From JBEICQ01 sp046297395 (GTDB lineage Bacteria; Bacteroidota; Bacteroidia; UBA4408), in assembly GCA_046297395.1 (NCBI GenBank), contig JBKCNM010000052.1:1-36479 (forward strand): a stretch of 36,479 bases of DNA. The letters are read 5' to 3'. This document shows, piece after piece, positions 26,301 through 33,151 of the stretch (position 1 is the first letter of the stretch; every line of letters starts with the position of its first letter). The translations under genes and the position numbers were made by a program. A model generated the notes under the pieces. That model saw nothing but the letters and a program-made list of their open reading frames with translations. It was not told where the DNA came from and ran no database searches.

Positions 26301-26625
26301 GAAAGACCCCTTGCTCATTTATAAATTTGAATCCTTCAACCTCTTCAAAGATCTGGTGCATCGGGTGAACCAGGAGATGGTTTCCTTCCTGGTAAGGGCA
26401 TTTGTTCCTCAGGAAGACCAGAGCCGCATCCGTGAGGCCAAGGCGCCTGCGCGTAACGAGATGAAAGGGCTTCAAACCGGTAGGAATGAAGTACAGCCCG
26501 AACAGGCTCCTGCAGAAAAACAAAAAGTACAACCTGTGAGAGCCGAAAAAACAGTAGGTCGCAATGATCCCTGTCCTTGCGGGAGTGGAAAGAAATTCAA
26601 AAACTGTCACGGAACAAATGCTTAA
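23341..26625 (+). CDS. secA: Preprotein translocase ATPase SecA
   Basis: SecA is the ATP-driven motor that pushes unfolded preproteins through SecYEG. The 1094-residue length is typical for Bacteroidota and longer than E. coli (901). The extra length comes from a charged N-terminal helical insert (about residues 55-105) and an insertion after residue 325. Walker A GEGKT is at 193-197, the DEAD-like box VDEVDSVLVDD near 297, and the second nucleotide domain shows MAGRGTDIKLG and RQLRGRSGRQGDPGSSQFFV. The tail CPCGSGKKFKNCHG is the zinc-binding SEC-C motif (CxCx8CH), a contact site for SecB or the ribosome. It begins at the ATG at 23341, and rbfA follows 3 bases after its stop. Confidence 0.98.
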   Translation: MLKFITKLFGNKSDRDLKDLSPLKDAVLEASAGITGLSNDELRAKTNSFKTYILEQAKSSEDEIAGLRSQAENPETDLQEKEQLFEEIEKLRKDLHTNLQESLNTLLPEAFAVIKETARRFSENSEVEVSASDRDKQLAGKNNYVSIRGEKAFYANTWNAAGNKVTWDMVHYDVQLIGGAVLHQGKIAEMATGEGKTLVATLPVYLNALTGKGVHVVTVNDYLARRDSEWMGPLMEFHGLRVDCIDKHEPNSDARRNAYLADITYGTNNEFGFDYLRDNMARSPEDIVQREHMYAIVDEVDSVLVDDARTPLIISGPAPRGDDQEYFQFKPKIEKLVNAQKNYVNTVLADVRKNMAAADPKKNEELGFMLLRAHRGLPKNKALIKILSEPGMKALLQKTEGFYMQDHGKEMPKVDAELFFVIDERHNTIELTEKGIELMSTSGEDAKLYILPDIGSEMAEAEKSGLSSEEITAKKEAIMRNYSIQSERVHTLNQLLKAYTLFEIDVDYVVMDNKVKIVDEQTGRILDGRRYSDGLHQAIEAKENVKVEAATQTYATVTLQNYFRMYRKLAGMTGTAETEAGEFWDIYKLDVVVIPTNRKIVRDDREDLVYKTKREKYNSVITQIEEETSKGRPVLVGTTSVEISELLSKMLRLRNIKHNVLNAKLHQKEAEIVALAGLPGTVTIATNMAGRGTDIKLGAGVKEAGGLAIIGTERHDSRRVDRQLRGRSGRQGDPGSSQFFVSLEDDLMRLFGSDRIAGLMDRMGLKEGEVIQHSMITKSIERAQKKVEENNFATRKRLLEYDDVMNSQREVIYRRRRHALYGERLESDILAAFYDTADFLVNQFQETKNFEDFSLELIRIFSIESPVDKETFLKSPSEDISQKIFENAISHYHHKNKMLQEVAYPAIKNVYESQAHLYENIIFPITDGVKTMQVIINLKKSYESNGKELVKGFEKNVVLSIIDDAWKEHLREMDELKQSVQNAVYEQKDPLLIYKFESFNLFKDLVHRVNQEMVSFLVRAFVPQEDQSRIREAKAPARNEMKGLQTGRNEVQPEQAPAEKQKVQPVRAEKTVGRNDPCPCGSGKKFKNCHGTNA

Positions 26626-26628
26626 TTG

Positions 26629-26970
26629 ATGGATAGCACAAGACAATTAAAAGTTTCCCGCCTCATCCAAAAAGAATTGGGCGCACTCTTTACCAACGAG
26701 CTTAAGATGCATACCCTGCAATCCTTGCTCACCGTTACCGAAGCAAGGGTAAGTCCCGATTTGTCGGTGTGCCGTGTGTATGTAAGTATCTTCCCGCGCG
26801 AGAAACGCGACCCTGTTTTTGAAGAAATTAATCTGAACAAAAAAGAAATCCGACACGCCCTGGCCCGGAAAACCGGAAAAGATTTGCGTGTTGTACCTGA
26901 CTTGTTTTTTGTGCTCGACGACTCTCTCGATCAATCCGAAAAAATAGAACAACTCCTTAAAAATCTCTGA
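26629..26970 (+). CDS. rbfA: Ribosome-binding factor A
   Basis: RbfA binds the 30S subunit late in assembly and helps 16S rRNA processing. The 113-residue product has the KH-like fold's features: RQLKVSRLIQKELGALFTNE at the start, VTEARVSPDLSVCRVYVSIF in the middle and RVVPDLFFVLDDSLDQSEKI near the end. The ATG at 26629 is used rather than the TTG at 26626. It lies 3 bases after secA and 4 bases before the methyltransferase gene, so the three are probably transcribed together. Confidence 0.94.
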   Translation: MDSTRQLKVSRLIQKELGALFTNELKMHTLQSLLTVTEARVSPDLSVCRVYVSIFPREKRDPVFEEINLNKKEIRHALARKTGKDLRVVPDLFFVLDDSLDQSEKIEQLLKNL

Positions 26971-26974
26971 AAAT

Positions 26975-27781
26975 ATGGAGTACGATCCCATTAAAAAACA
27001 ACTGGGTGATGTGTTTAACAAATCACCCTTCTTAAGGAAACTGTTTTACAAATTACTCGACCTCCTGCTTTTGCGTTGCTGGCATATCCACAGGGAAATA
27101 AAGCTTTGGAAGAAAAACAACCCTTCCCCAAAACGCATTCTCGATGCAGGTATGGGATTTGGTCAGTATACTTATTACATGTCTCAGCTTTTTACAAATA
27201 CACCCATCGATGCAGTGGATGTGAAGGAAGACCAGGTAAGCGATTGCACGGCATTTTTTAAACGAAGTGGTATTCAGGATGTCCATTTCAGCGTGGCCGA
27301 TTTAACTGCCTTTACAAGCAATCAGTCCTATGATCTTGCTCTTTCTGTAGATGTAATGGAGCATATTCTTGAAGATGTACTCGTATTTAAAAACATCCTT
27401 GCCGTACTCAGGCCCGGGGGCATGTTACTGATTTCTACACCCAGCGACCAGGGAGGATCAGATGTGCGCGGAGAAGGAGAAGAATCCTTTATTGGTGAGC
27501 ATGTGCGCGATGGATATGGAGTAGAAGAAATTCAACAAAAATTGAAAACAGCAGGATTTTCCAAAACAGAAGTTCTCTATTCCTACGGATGGCCCGGTAA
27601 AATTTCATGGCGATTGTCAATGAAATACCCCATCTCCTTACTCTCTGCATCCAGGTTGTTTTTTGTCATCCTTCCCTTTTATTATCTGCTGGTATATCCA
27701 CTTTGTTTTCTGCTGAATGCACTCGATACACGCATGAAGCATCCCACCGGCACCGGTCTTATCGTAAAAGCCTGGAAGTAA
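26975..27781 (+). CDS. Class I SAM-dependent methyltransferase with C-terminal hydrophobic region
   Basis: This predicted methyltransferase has 268 residues. The SAM-binding motif I is RILDAGMGFGQYTYYMS (residues ~50-66). Acidic motif II follows as IDAVDVKEDQV, then DLALSVDVMEHILED (motif IV) and VLRPGGMLLISTP. This is the UbiE/Methyltransf_11 pattern. After residue ~205 comes a hydrophobic stretch (LFFVILPFYYLLVYPLCFLL) that may insert in the membrane, suggesting a lipid or membrane-linked substrate such as a quinone or polysaccharide intermediate. Substrate unknown. It lies 4 bases after rbfA and 4 bases before the permease gene. Confidence 0.87.
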   Translation: MEYDPIKKQLGDVFNKSPFLRKLFYKLLDLLLLRCWHIHREIKLWKKNNPSPKRILDAGMGFGQYTYYMSQLFTNTPIDAVDVKEDQVSDCTAFFKRSGIQDVHFSVADLTAFTSNQSYDLALSVDVMEHILEDVLVFKNILAVLRPGGMLLISTPSDQGGSDVRGEGEESFIGEHVRDGYGVEEIQQKLKTAGFSKTEVLYSYGWPGKISWRLSMKYPISLLSASRLFFVILPFYYLLVYPLCFLLNALDTRMKHPTGTGLIVKAWK

Positions 27782-27785
27782 AACC

Positions 27786-29000
27786 ATGCGCTTATCCCTG
27801 TTTATTGCCGGACGATACCTGTTTTCCAAACGCAACAAACAGGCCATCAACATCATTTCATGGATTGCTACCACAGGTGTTTGTGCCGGAACTGCTGCAC
27901 TCGTCATTGTGCTGTCTGTATTCAATGGATTTGAAGAACTGATTTCCGGACTTTACACAAGTTTTGACCCTAATTTTAAACTGGTCGCACAAACGGGAAA
28001 ATATTTTGATGCAAAGGAAGAATGGATAAAAAAAATAAAAAACATCAAAGGTGTTTCCTATGCTGGTTTCTGTATTGAGGACAATGCCCTCATGCGCTTT
28101 GAGGAAAGACAAAACTTTGTAAAGATCAAGGGGTATCATGCTTCGAGAATACATGCATCCGGACTGGAAAAATACATCAGACTTGCACCCGGAGAGAAAT
28201 TCGGTCATGAAGCATTTGGATTAATTCCCGGCGCCGGAGTCTCCTCCTCACTTGGTTTGTATGCCAACAGCATAGCGCCTGCACAACTCTATGCGCCCAA
28301 TCCGGAAGCCGGCATTTCCGTAGATATCAGCGAAGTTCTTATCAGCAGATCTTTGCATATCGGTGGAGTATTTAGTGTGCAACAGGAATACGACATGCAT
28401 TGCGTGATCATACCCTACAGTTTTGCTACAGAGCTTACCGGCAAGTTTGAAAAAGCCACAGGTCTTGAAATTTTTTTACTCCCTGATGCCAATCCACAAA
28501 TAGTGGAAAATGAAATCAAAAAATTACACATCCCTCTCAAAATACTCGACAGATACGCCCTTCATGAAGATGTTTACAAAATCATGAAAACAGAAAAGAT
28601 GGCCGTATTCCTTATTCTCACATTTATCCTCTTGATTGCTGCTTTTAACATCAGCTCTTCCCTCACCATGCTTATCATCGAGAAAAAGAAAGACATCCGC
28701 ATCTTACAAATCATGGGAGCAGATCAAAAAATCACAGGAGGAATTTTTCTGAGCAATGGTCTGTTCATTACACTCATTGGAACACTTATTGGAACACTTA
28801 TTGGTGTGATTATCTGTTTTCTGCAGAGACAATATGGGCTGGTTGAACTCTCAGATTCAGGTTCTTTTATTATCAGATATTACCCGGTGAAAATGATTCC
28901 GTCAGATATTATGCTGATTTTGTTGACCGTTTGCAGCATTGGTTTTTTTGCCTCTTTTTTACCTCTTTTCGGGCTGAGCAGGCAACAAAAAATCAACTAA
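27786..29000 (+). CDS. ABC transporter permease, LolC/LolE-like (FtsX family)
   Basis: This is an inner-membrane permease of 404 residues. Its first helix (AINIISWIATTGVCAGTAAL), the following FNGFEELISGLYTSFDP, and a large periplasmic domain match the lipoprotein-releasing LolC/LolE type. Three C-terminal helices follow (around 270-290, 322-345 and 375-395). KKKDIRILQIMGADQKITGG is the cytoplasmic loop that contacts the ATPase. In the system, LolD powers transfer of mature lipoproteins to LolA. No ATPase gene lies beside it, so the partner is encoded elsewhere. A 12-base tandem duplication (28776-28799) encodes IGTLIGTLIG within a membrane helix. Confidence 0.86.
   Translation: MRLSLFIAGRYLFSKRNKQAINIISWIATTGVCAGTAALVIVLSVFNGFEELISGLYTSFDPNFKLVAQTGKYFDAKEEWIKKIKNIKGVSYAGFCIEDNALMRFEERQNFVKIKGYHASRIHASGLEKYIRLAPGEKFGHEAFGLIPGAGVSSSLGLYANSIAPAQLYAPNPEAGISVDISEVLISRSLHIGGVFSVQQEYDMHCVIIPYSFATELTGKFEKATGLEIFLLPDANPQIVENEIKKLHIPLKILDRYALHEDVYKIMKTEKMAVFLILTFILLIAAFNISSSLTMLIIEKKKDIRILQIMGADQKITGGIFLSNGLFITLIGTLIGTLIGVIICFLQRQYGLVELSDSGSFIIRYYPVKMIPSDIMLILLTVCSIGFFASFLPLFGLSRQQKIN
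28776..28799 (+). repeat. 12-base tandem duplication inside the permease gene
   Basis: ATTGGAACACTT occurs twice in succession and is followed by a partial third copy. It keeps the reading frame and duplicates IGTL in a membrane helix. Confidence 0.85.
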
Positions 29001-29016
29001 ATTTGTTCGGTTGTTC

Positions 29017-30108
29017 ATGGAAATTACAAAAGAAGAAGTTTTAAATGCCCTCTCCCATGTGGATGATCCCGATTTAAATAAGGACATCGTGAGTCTGGGA
29101 ATGGTGCGTGATGTAAATATTGAAGGAAAAAAGGTTTCCTTTCGCGTAGTGCTTACCACTCCCGCCTGTCCGATGAAGGAAACCATTCGCAGGGCATGTA
29201 TCAATGCCATCATCCATTATGTAAACAAGGAAGCAGATGTGGACATTACCATGGATGCGGAAGTAACCAACCGTAAAAATCTTCAGGCAGCCTCCTTGCA
29301 TACCATCAAAAACATCATCGCAGTTGCCTCCGGAAAAGGAGGAGTGGGTAAATCTACCATGGCTGCCAACCTTGCTGTGGCACTTGCCATGAAAGGTGCA
29401 AAAGTAGGACTGATAGATGCCGATATTTACGGCCCCAGCGTTCCCATCATGTTCGATGTGCTGCATGAAAGACCAATGATGAGAAACATCAATGGAAAAA
29501 ACCTGATGGTTCCGGTAGAGAGTCATGGGGTTAAACTTTTATCCATTGGTTTTTTTGCCGAAGCCAACCAGGCCATCGTATGGAGAGGCCCCATGGCCAG
29601 CAGAGCCCTCAATCAGTTGTTTATGGATGCCGATTGGGGCGAACTCGATTACCTTTTTGTTGATTTACCCCCGGGAACCGGCGATATTCATCTCTCTCTC
29701 GTGCAAGCTGTCCCTGTCTCAGCGGCCATCGTAGTAAGTACCCCTCAGGAAGTTGCCCTGGCTGATGCCCGCAAAGGAATTGCCATGTTTGGCATGGATA
29801 ATATCAAGGTTCCTGTTTTAGGAATCATTGAAAATATGTCATGGTTTAGCCCTCCCGAACTTCCTGATAAAAAGTATTACCTCTTTGGAAAAGAAGGAGC
29901 AAAAAACCTGGCTGCTCAGTTGCAGATTCCCTTGCTTGGACAAATCCCCGTGGTAGAAAGTATTCGCGAATCCGGCGATCTTGGCAGACCTGCCGTTCTT
30001 AATGAAAATTCTCCCCAATACAATGCCTTGCTGGAACTTGCAGAAAATGCAGCCAGGGAGATTTCTATACTCAATGCTAAAAATAACATTGCTATTCCCA
30101 CATCGTAA
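29017..30108 (+). CDS. apbC: Mrp/NBP35-family Fe-S cluster carrier ATPase (ApbC-like)
   Basis: Mrp/ApbC proteins are P-loop ATPases that carry or deliver Fe-S clusters. The N-terminus (about residues 3-80) is a MIP18/DUF59 domain: VLNALSHVDDPDLNKDIVSLG and LTTPACPMKETIRRA. The deviant Walker A GKGGVGKST follows near 106-114, then DADIYGPSVP and VDLPPGTGDIHLSL. In the region where many relatives have a CxxC cluster-binding pair, this protein reads NMSWFSPPELPDKKYYLFGK with no Cys, so the cluster ligands are changed or absent. The ATG at 29017 is preferred over the TTG at 29011. A TAAATTTG at 28998-29005 could serve as a -7 element. Confidence 0.9.
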   Translation: MEITKEEVLNALSHVDDPDLNKDIVSLGMVRDVNIEGKKVSFRVVLTTPACPMKETIRRACINAIIHYVNKEADVDITMDAEVTNRKNLQAASLHTIKNIIAVASGKGGVGKSTMAANLAVALAMKGAKVGLIDADIYGPSVPIMFDVLHERPMMRNINGKNLMVPVESHGVKLLSIGFFAEANQAIVWRGPMASRALNQLFMDADWGELDYLFVDLPPGTGDIHLSLVQAVPVSAAIVVSTPQEVALADARKGIAMFGMDNIKVPVLGIIENMSWFSPPELPDKKYYLFGKEGAKNLAAQLQIPLLGQIPVVESIRESGDLGRPAVLNENSPQYNALLELAENAAREISILNAKNNIAIPTS

Positions 30109-30110
30109 CC

Positions 30111-30347
30111 ATGCATACCAACAATTTACAGGAGAGAATAGAGGAAGCCCTCAATCAGATTCGTCCATTTCTGGAAGCAGATGGCGGCAATGTATCACTT
30201 GTTGAAATCACTCCGGATTTCATTGCCAAAGTAAAATTGATGGGTTCCTGCAGCTCATGCAGCATGAGTCATATGACCATGAAAGCAGGTATTGAAGACG
30301 CCATCCGTAAAAATGCAAGTGAGATAACAGCAGTTATTGCAGTATAA
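30111..30347 (+). CDS. Stand-alone NifU C-terminal domain protein
   Basis: This is a small Fe-S scaffold/carrier of 78 residues. The sequence RIEEALNQIRPFLEADGGNV is the start of the NifU C-terminal domain, and GSCSSCSMSHMTMKAGIEDA contains the CxxC pair that binds a cluster, with Met and His where many relatives have a Pro-Ser-Ser run. Its gene starts 3 bases after the Mrp/ApbC gene, suggesting the pair works in loading or passing clusters to client proteins. It ends one base before the EVE-domain gene. Confidence 0.93.
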   Translation: MHTNNLQERIEEALNQIRPFLEADGGNVSLVEITPDFIAKVKLMGSCSSCSMSHMTMKAGIEDAIRKNASEITAVIAV

Positions 30348-30348
30348 A

Positions 30349-30756
30349 ATGAATTACTGGCTCATCAAATCAGAACCTTTTAAGTATCACTACGACCAGC
30401 TGGTTGCAGACAAAGAAACAACCTGGGATGGAGTTAGAAATTACGGAGCAAGAAACAACCTCCGTGAGATGAAAAAAGGCGATCTGTTGCTGTTCTACCA
30501 TAGCAACGAAGGACTTGCCATTGTTGGAACAGCAGTAGTTTCCAAAGAACATTTTAAAGACCCCACCTCCGATGAGGATGCCTGGCTTTCTGTGAAGGTA
30601 AAACCCGGAAAGAAATTTCGTCGCCAGGTAACGCTTGCCGAAATAAAAAAAGACAAACTTCTCGCGAATATGGAATTGGTGAGGTTATCGAGACTTTCTG
30701 TGAGCAAAGTAAGCAGAGAAGAGTTCGACAGGGTTCTCCTACTCTCAGAATCTTGA
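30349..30756 (+). CDS. EVE domain-containing protein
   Basis: This 135-residue protein consists of an EVE domain, related to PUA and YTH domains that bind modified nucleobases. The start MNYWLIKSEPFKYHYDQLVA is diagnostic, followed by TTWDGVRNYGARNNLREMKK, GDLLLFYHSNEGLAIVGTAV and MELVRLSRLSVSKVS. EVE domains recognise modified cytosine or adenine in DNA or RNA. It is used here as a stand-alone domain, in an apparent operon with Fe-S and rRNA methylation genes. The ATG at 30349 is the natural start; four more codons exist upstream to a TTG. Confidence 0.92.
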   Translation: MNYWLIKSEPFKYHYDQLVADKETTWDGVRNYGARNNLREMKKGDLLLFYHSNEGLAIVGTAVVSKEHFKDPTSDEDAWLSVKVKPGKKFRRQVTLAEIKKDKLLANMELVRLSRLSVSKVSREEFDRVLLLSES

Positions 30757-30761
30757 GCAGA

Positions 30762-31433
30762 ATGGCATTACTTACACTTGTTCCCACACCCATTGGCAAT
30801 CTCGAAGACATTACGCTCAGGGCACTACGCGTGCTAAAAGAAAGTGAGCTCGTACTTGCTGAGGATACACGGACCTCTTCTAAACTTTTTAAGCATCACG
30901 ACATCCATACCAGGATGCAATCTTTTCATGCACACAATGAACACAAGGTGCTGGATGCCCTCATCGAAAAAATAAAAACCCTGGGAAAGGTTGCCCTTAT
31001 CAGCGATGCAGGTACACCAGGTATTTCCGATCCCGGTTTTTTGCTAGTCAGAGAATGCCTCAAACATGGAATCGATGTGGAATGTCTGCCGGGTCCAACT
31101 GCTTTCGTCCCCGCATTGGTAGTATCCGGTTTTCCCTGCGACAGATTCGTATTCGAGGGCTTCCTGCCTCATAAAAAAGGGCGTTCCACCCGATTAAAAG
31201 AACTTGCTGTATCTGATAAAACCCTTGTTTTTTACGAGTCGCCACATCGTCTCCTAAAATTGTTGCAGGAAATAAACGCATTCATGGAGCCTCAAAGAGA
31301 AGTTTGTATTGTAAGGGAAATTAGTAAATTGCATGAAGAATTCCTAAGAGGTACCGCCGAAGAATTGCTTCATCTATGTAAAGGAGCGCCTCCAAAAGGA
31401 GAAATTGTAGTCATTGTTCAGGGTAAAAAGTAA
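30762..31433 (+). CDS. rsmI: 16S rRNA (cytidine-1402 2'-O)-methyltransferase
   Basis: RsmI methylates the 2'-hydroxyl of C1402 in the decoding centre of 16S rRNA. The 223-residue product has the tetrapyrrole-methylase fold: LVPTPIGNLEDITLRALRVL, LAEDTRTSSKLFKHHDI, FHAHNEHKVLDALIEK, LISDAGTPGISDPGFLLV, CLPGPTAFVPALVVSGF and FEGFLPHKKGRSTRL are all standard. The start is the ATG at 30762, five bases after the EVE-gene stop. It ends one base before the OsmC-like gene. The protein is slightly shorter than many relatives, lacking the small C-terminal extension. Confidence 0.96.
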   Translation: MALLTLVPTPIGNLEDITLRALRVLKESELVLAEDTRTSSKLFKHHDIHTRMQSFHAHNEHKVLDALIEKIKTLGKVALISDAGTPGISDPGFLLVRECLKHGIDVECLPGPTAFVPALVVSGFPCDRFVFEGFLPHKKGRSTRLKELAVSDKTLVFYESPHRLLKLLQEINAFMEPQREVCIVREISKLHEEFLRGTAEELLHLCKGAPPKGEIVVIVQGKK

Positions 31434-31434
31434 T

Positions 31435-31845
31435 ATGAAAATAGCAGAAGTAAAATATCTTGGTGAGCTCCGGACGCAGGCAACACATTTGCCCTCCGGC
31501 ATGGTTCTGCAAACAGATGCACCCAAAGACAACCAGGGAAAAGGAGAGGCTTTTTCTCCTACCGACCTGATGAGTACTTCCCTGGCTTCCTGCATGCTCA
31601 CCATCATGGGCATCGCATCCAAAACACATCAAATAAATATAGAGGGTACTCGATGTGAAGTAGAAAAGTATATGGCCTCGCAACCGCGCAGCGTAGAAAA
31701 AATTATCATCTCGCTTTATATGCCTGACTTCCCCTACTCAGAAAAACATAAAGAAATACTGGAAAAAGCCGCACGAACATGTCCGGTAAGCCTCAGTCTC
31801 TCGGAAAAACTCTCGCAGGAAATCTATTTTCACTGGCCACAATAA
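31435..31845 (+). CDS. OsmC family protein
   Basis: OsmC-like proteins reduce organic hydroperoxides with a pair of conserved cysteines. The 136-residue product contains FSPTDLMSTSLASCMLTIMG, including the first Cys, and AARTCPVSLSLSEKL with the second Cys, at the expected distance (~49 residues). The segment KAARTCPVSLSL matches the usual C-terminal helix. It begins at the ATG at 31435, one base after rsmI. The exact peroxide substrate is unknown; members of this subgroup may work on other electrophiles. Confidence 0.92.
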   Translation: MKIAEVKYLGELRTQATHLPSGMVLQTDAPKDNQGKGEAFSPTDLMSTSLASCMLTIMGIASKTHQINIEGTRCEVEKYMASQPRSVEKIIISLYMPDFPYSEKHKEILEKAARTCPVSLSLSEKLSQEIYFHWPQ

Positions 31846-31853
31846 ATTCGCTG

Positions 31854-33113
31854 ATGCAGGAGCGTTCTATTTCGTTTACTCATGCACCGGTGATGCAAAT
31901 CAGCCGGGAAGGCGGAATGCTCGCTTCCAACAAGGCAGGAAAAATTTTTTTTGAAGAAAATCAAAACACAGGCTTTATCACTGAAACCATCCGAAATGTT
32001 TTTGCAGGTGGTTTATCCGGTGAATTTGAATTTGAAAATAAACAGAGAACCTGGCTTTTTACTTATCAGGTTTCCGATTCCGGAATCGTCGATCTCATCG
32101 GAATGGATATTTCGGCAAGGGTCGTTCAATGGAAGGAAATGCAGTTCCGCCATGATAGAAATCATTTTATCCTCCAGCACCTTCAGGCAGGAATACTCAT
32201 CATCTCTGCACAGGGAATCATTGAATTTGCAAACGATGCCTTCTGTAACCTTTTTGATTTGGTGATGAAGCCGGAAATCATCATTGGAAGTAACTTTCAA
32301 TCCTTCACTGATAAACTGTTTACCTACTTCGAAAATCCTTCCAGCTTTAAAGAGTTGATTGAGCAATGCAAAGAGACCAATGATTTGCTTTTCGACCATA
32401 AACTCAGTACGGCAAATGGGAAAATTTATAAAGTTGATTTCATCCCCTTCAACACAGAAAATGCACCCGGTGGAAACACCTGGCAATTTCAGGATATTAC
32501 CGCATTGACAAGGGCAAATGAAATTTTTGAGATTGCAGAAAAACAGTTTCGCACCTGTATCAATCAGCTGAATATGGGATTGCTGGAGGTAGACTTACAG
32601 GGGAAAGTAGACTATGTAAATGATTCATTCTGCCGACTTACCGGATATGAACAAGAGGAGTTACTCAAAAAATCTGCTGCAGATATACTCCTTACTGATT
32701 CTTCCGTAAAACGCATGCAGTCCATACAAGAAAACCGCACCCAGGGCGTGGGGCATACCTACGAACTTGAACTTAAATGCAAAAACGGGGAATCGCGTGT
32801 GTTTTTAATCAGCGGCGTACCAAAACTGGATATTTCAGGAAATATCTGTGGTTCTATTGGCATACATGTGGCAGTATCTGATCCAACATCAATCAAAACC
32901 AAAGTGGGTGACCATTACAAGGATGTAGAAGAAGTGAAAGATCCTTACCACATGCTCAATATCAACAAACTTGCAGAGATTAAAGAACTCACCATCGATG
33001 CCATGAGCCTTGCAGAATCAGGACTTATTGCCGAAGATGTTTATGTGCTTAGAAGCCATATCCGCAACTTGCAGCAATCGCTCAAAGCTACTTATCAAAT
33101 TATCTCCCGGTAA
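31854..33113 (+). CDS. PAS domain protein without a recognised output domain
   Basis: This is a cytoplasmic 419-residue signalling-type protein. The first ~100 residues resemble a degenerate PAS-like module. A PAS domain follows at ~103-225 (ILQHLQAGILIISAQGIIEF, ANDAFCNLFDL). A second lies at ~230-342 (LNMGLLEVDLQGKVDYVNDS, FCRLTGYEQEELLKKSAAD, with a PAC-like end GSIGIHVAVSD). The last ~75 residues are helical and end without a histidine-kinase, GGDEF or DNA-binding domain. The frame reaches back to 31779, overlapping OsmC, but the ATG at 31854 is the sensible start. It may act as a partner of a separate kinase. Confidence 0.8.
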   Translation: MQERSISFTHAPVMQISREGGMLASNKAGKIFFEENQNTGFITETIRNVFAGGLSGEFEFENKQRTWLFTYQVSDSGIVDLIGMDISARVVQWKEMQFRHDRNHFILQHLQAGILIISAQGIIEFANDAFCNLFDLVMKPEIIIGSNFQSFTDKLFTYFENPSSFKELIEQCKETNDLLFDHKLSTANGKIYKVDFIPFNTENAPGGNTWQFQDITALTRANEIFEIAEKQFRTCINQLNMGLLEVDLQGKVDYVNDSFCRLTGYEQEELLKKSAADILLTDSSVKRMQSIQENRTQGVGHTYELELKCKNGESRVFLISGVPKLDISGNICGSIGIHVAVSDPTSIKTKVGDHYKDVEEVKDPYHMLNINKLAEIKELTIDAMSLAESGLIAEDVYVLRSHIRNLQQSLKATYQIISR

Positions 33114-33128
33114 ATTCTTTCTTACCGG
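33107..33128 (+). terminator. Candidate terminator hairpin after the PAS gene
   Basis: CCGGTAA (33107-33113) pairs perfectly with TTACCGG (33122-33128) around an 8-base loop. The stop codon of the PAS gene is inside the stem. A short T-run begins eight bases later. It sits between convergent genes. Confidence 0.5.
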
Positions 33129-33151
33129 AGTATACTTTTTATGCACTGCAT

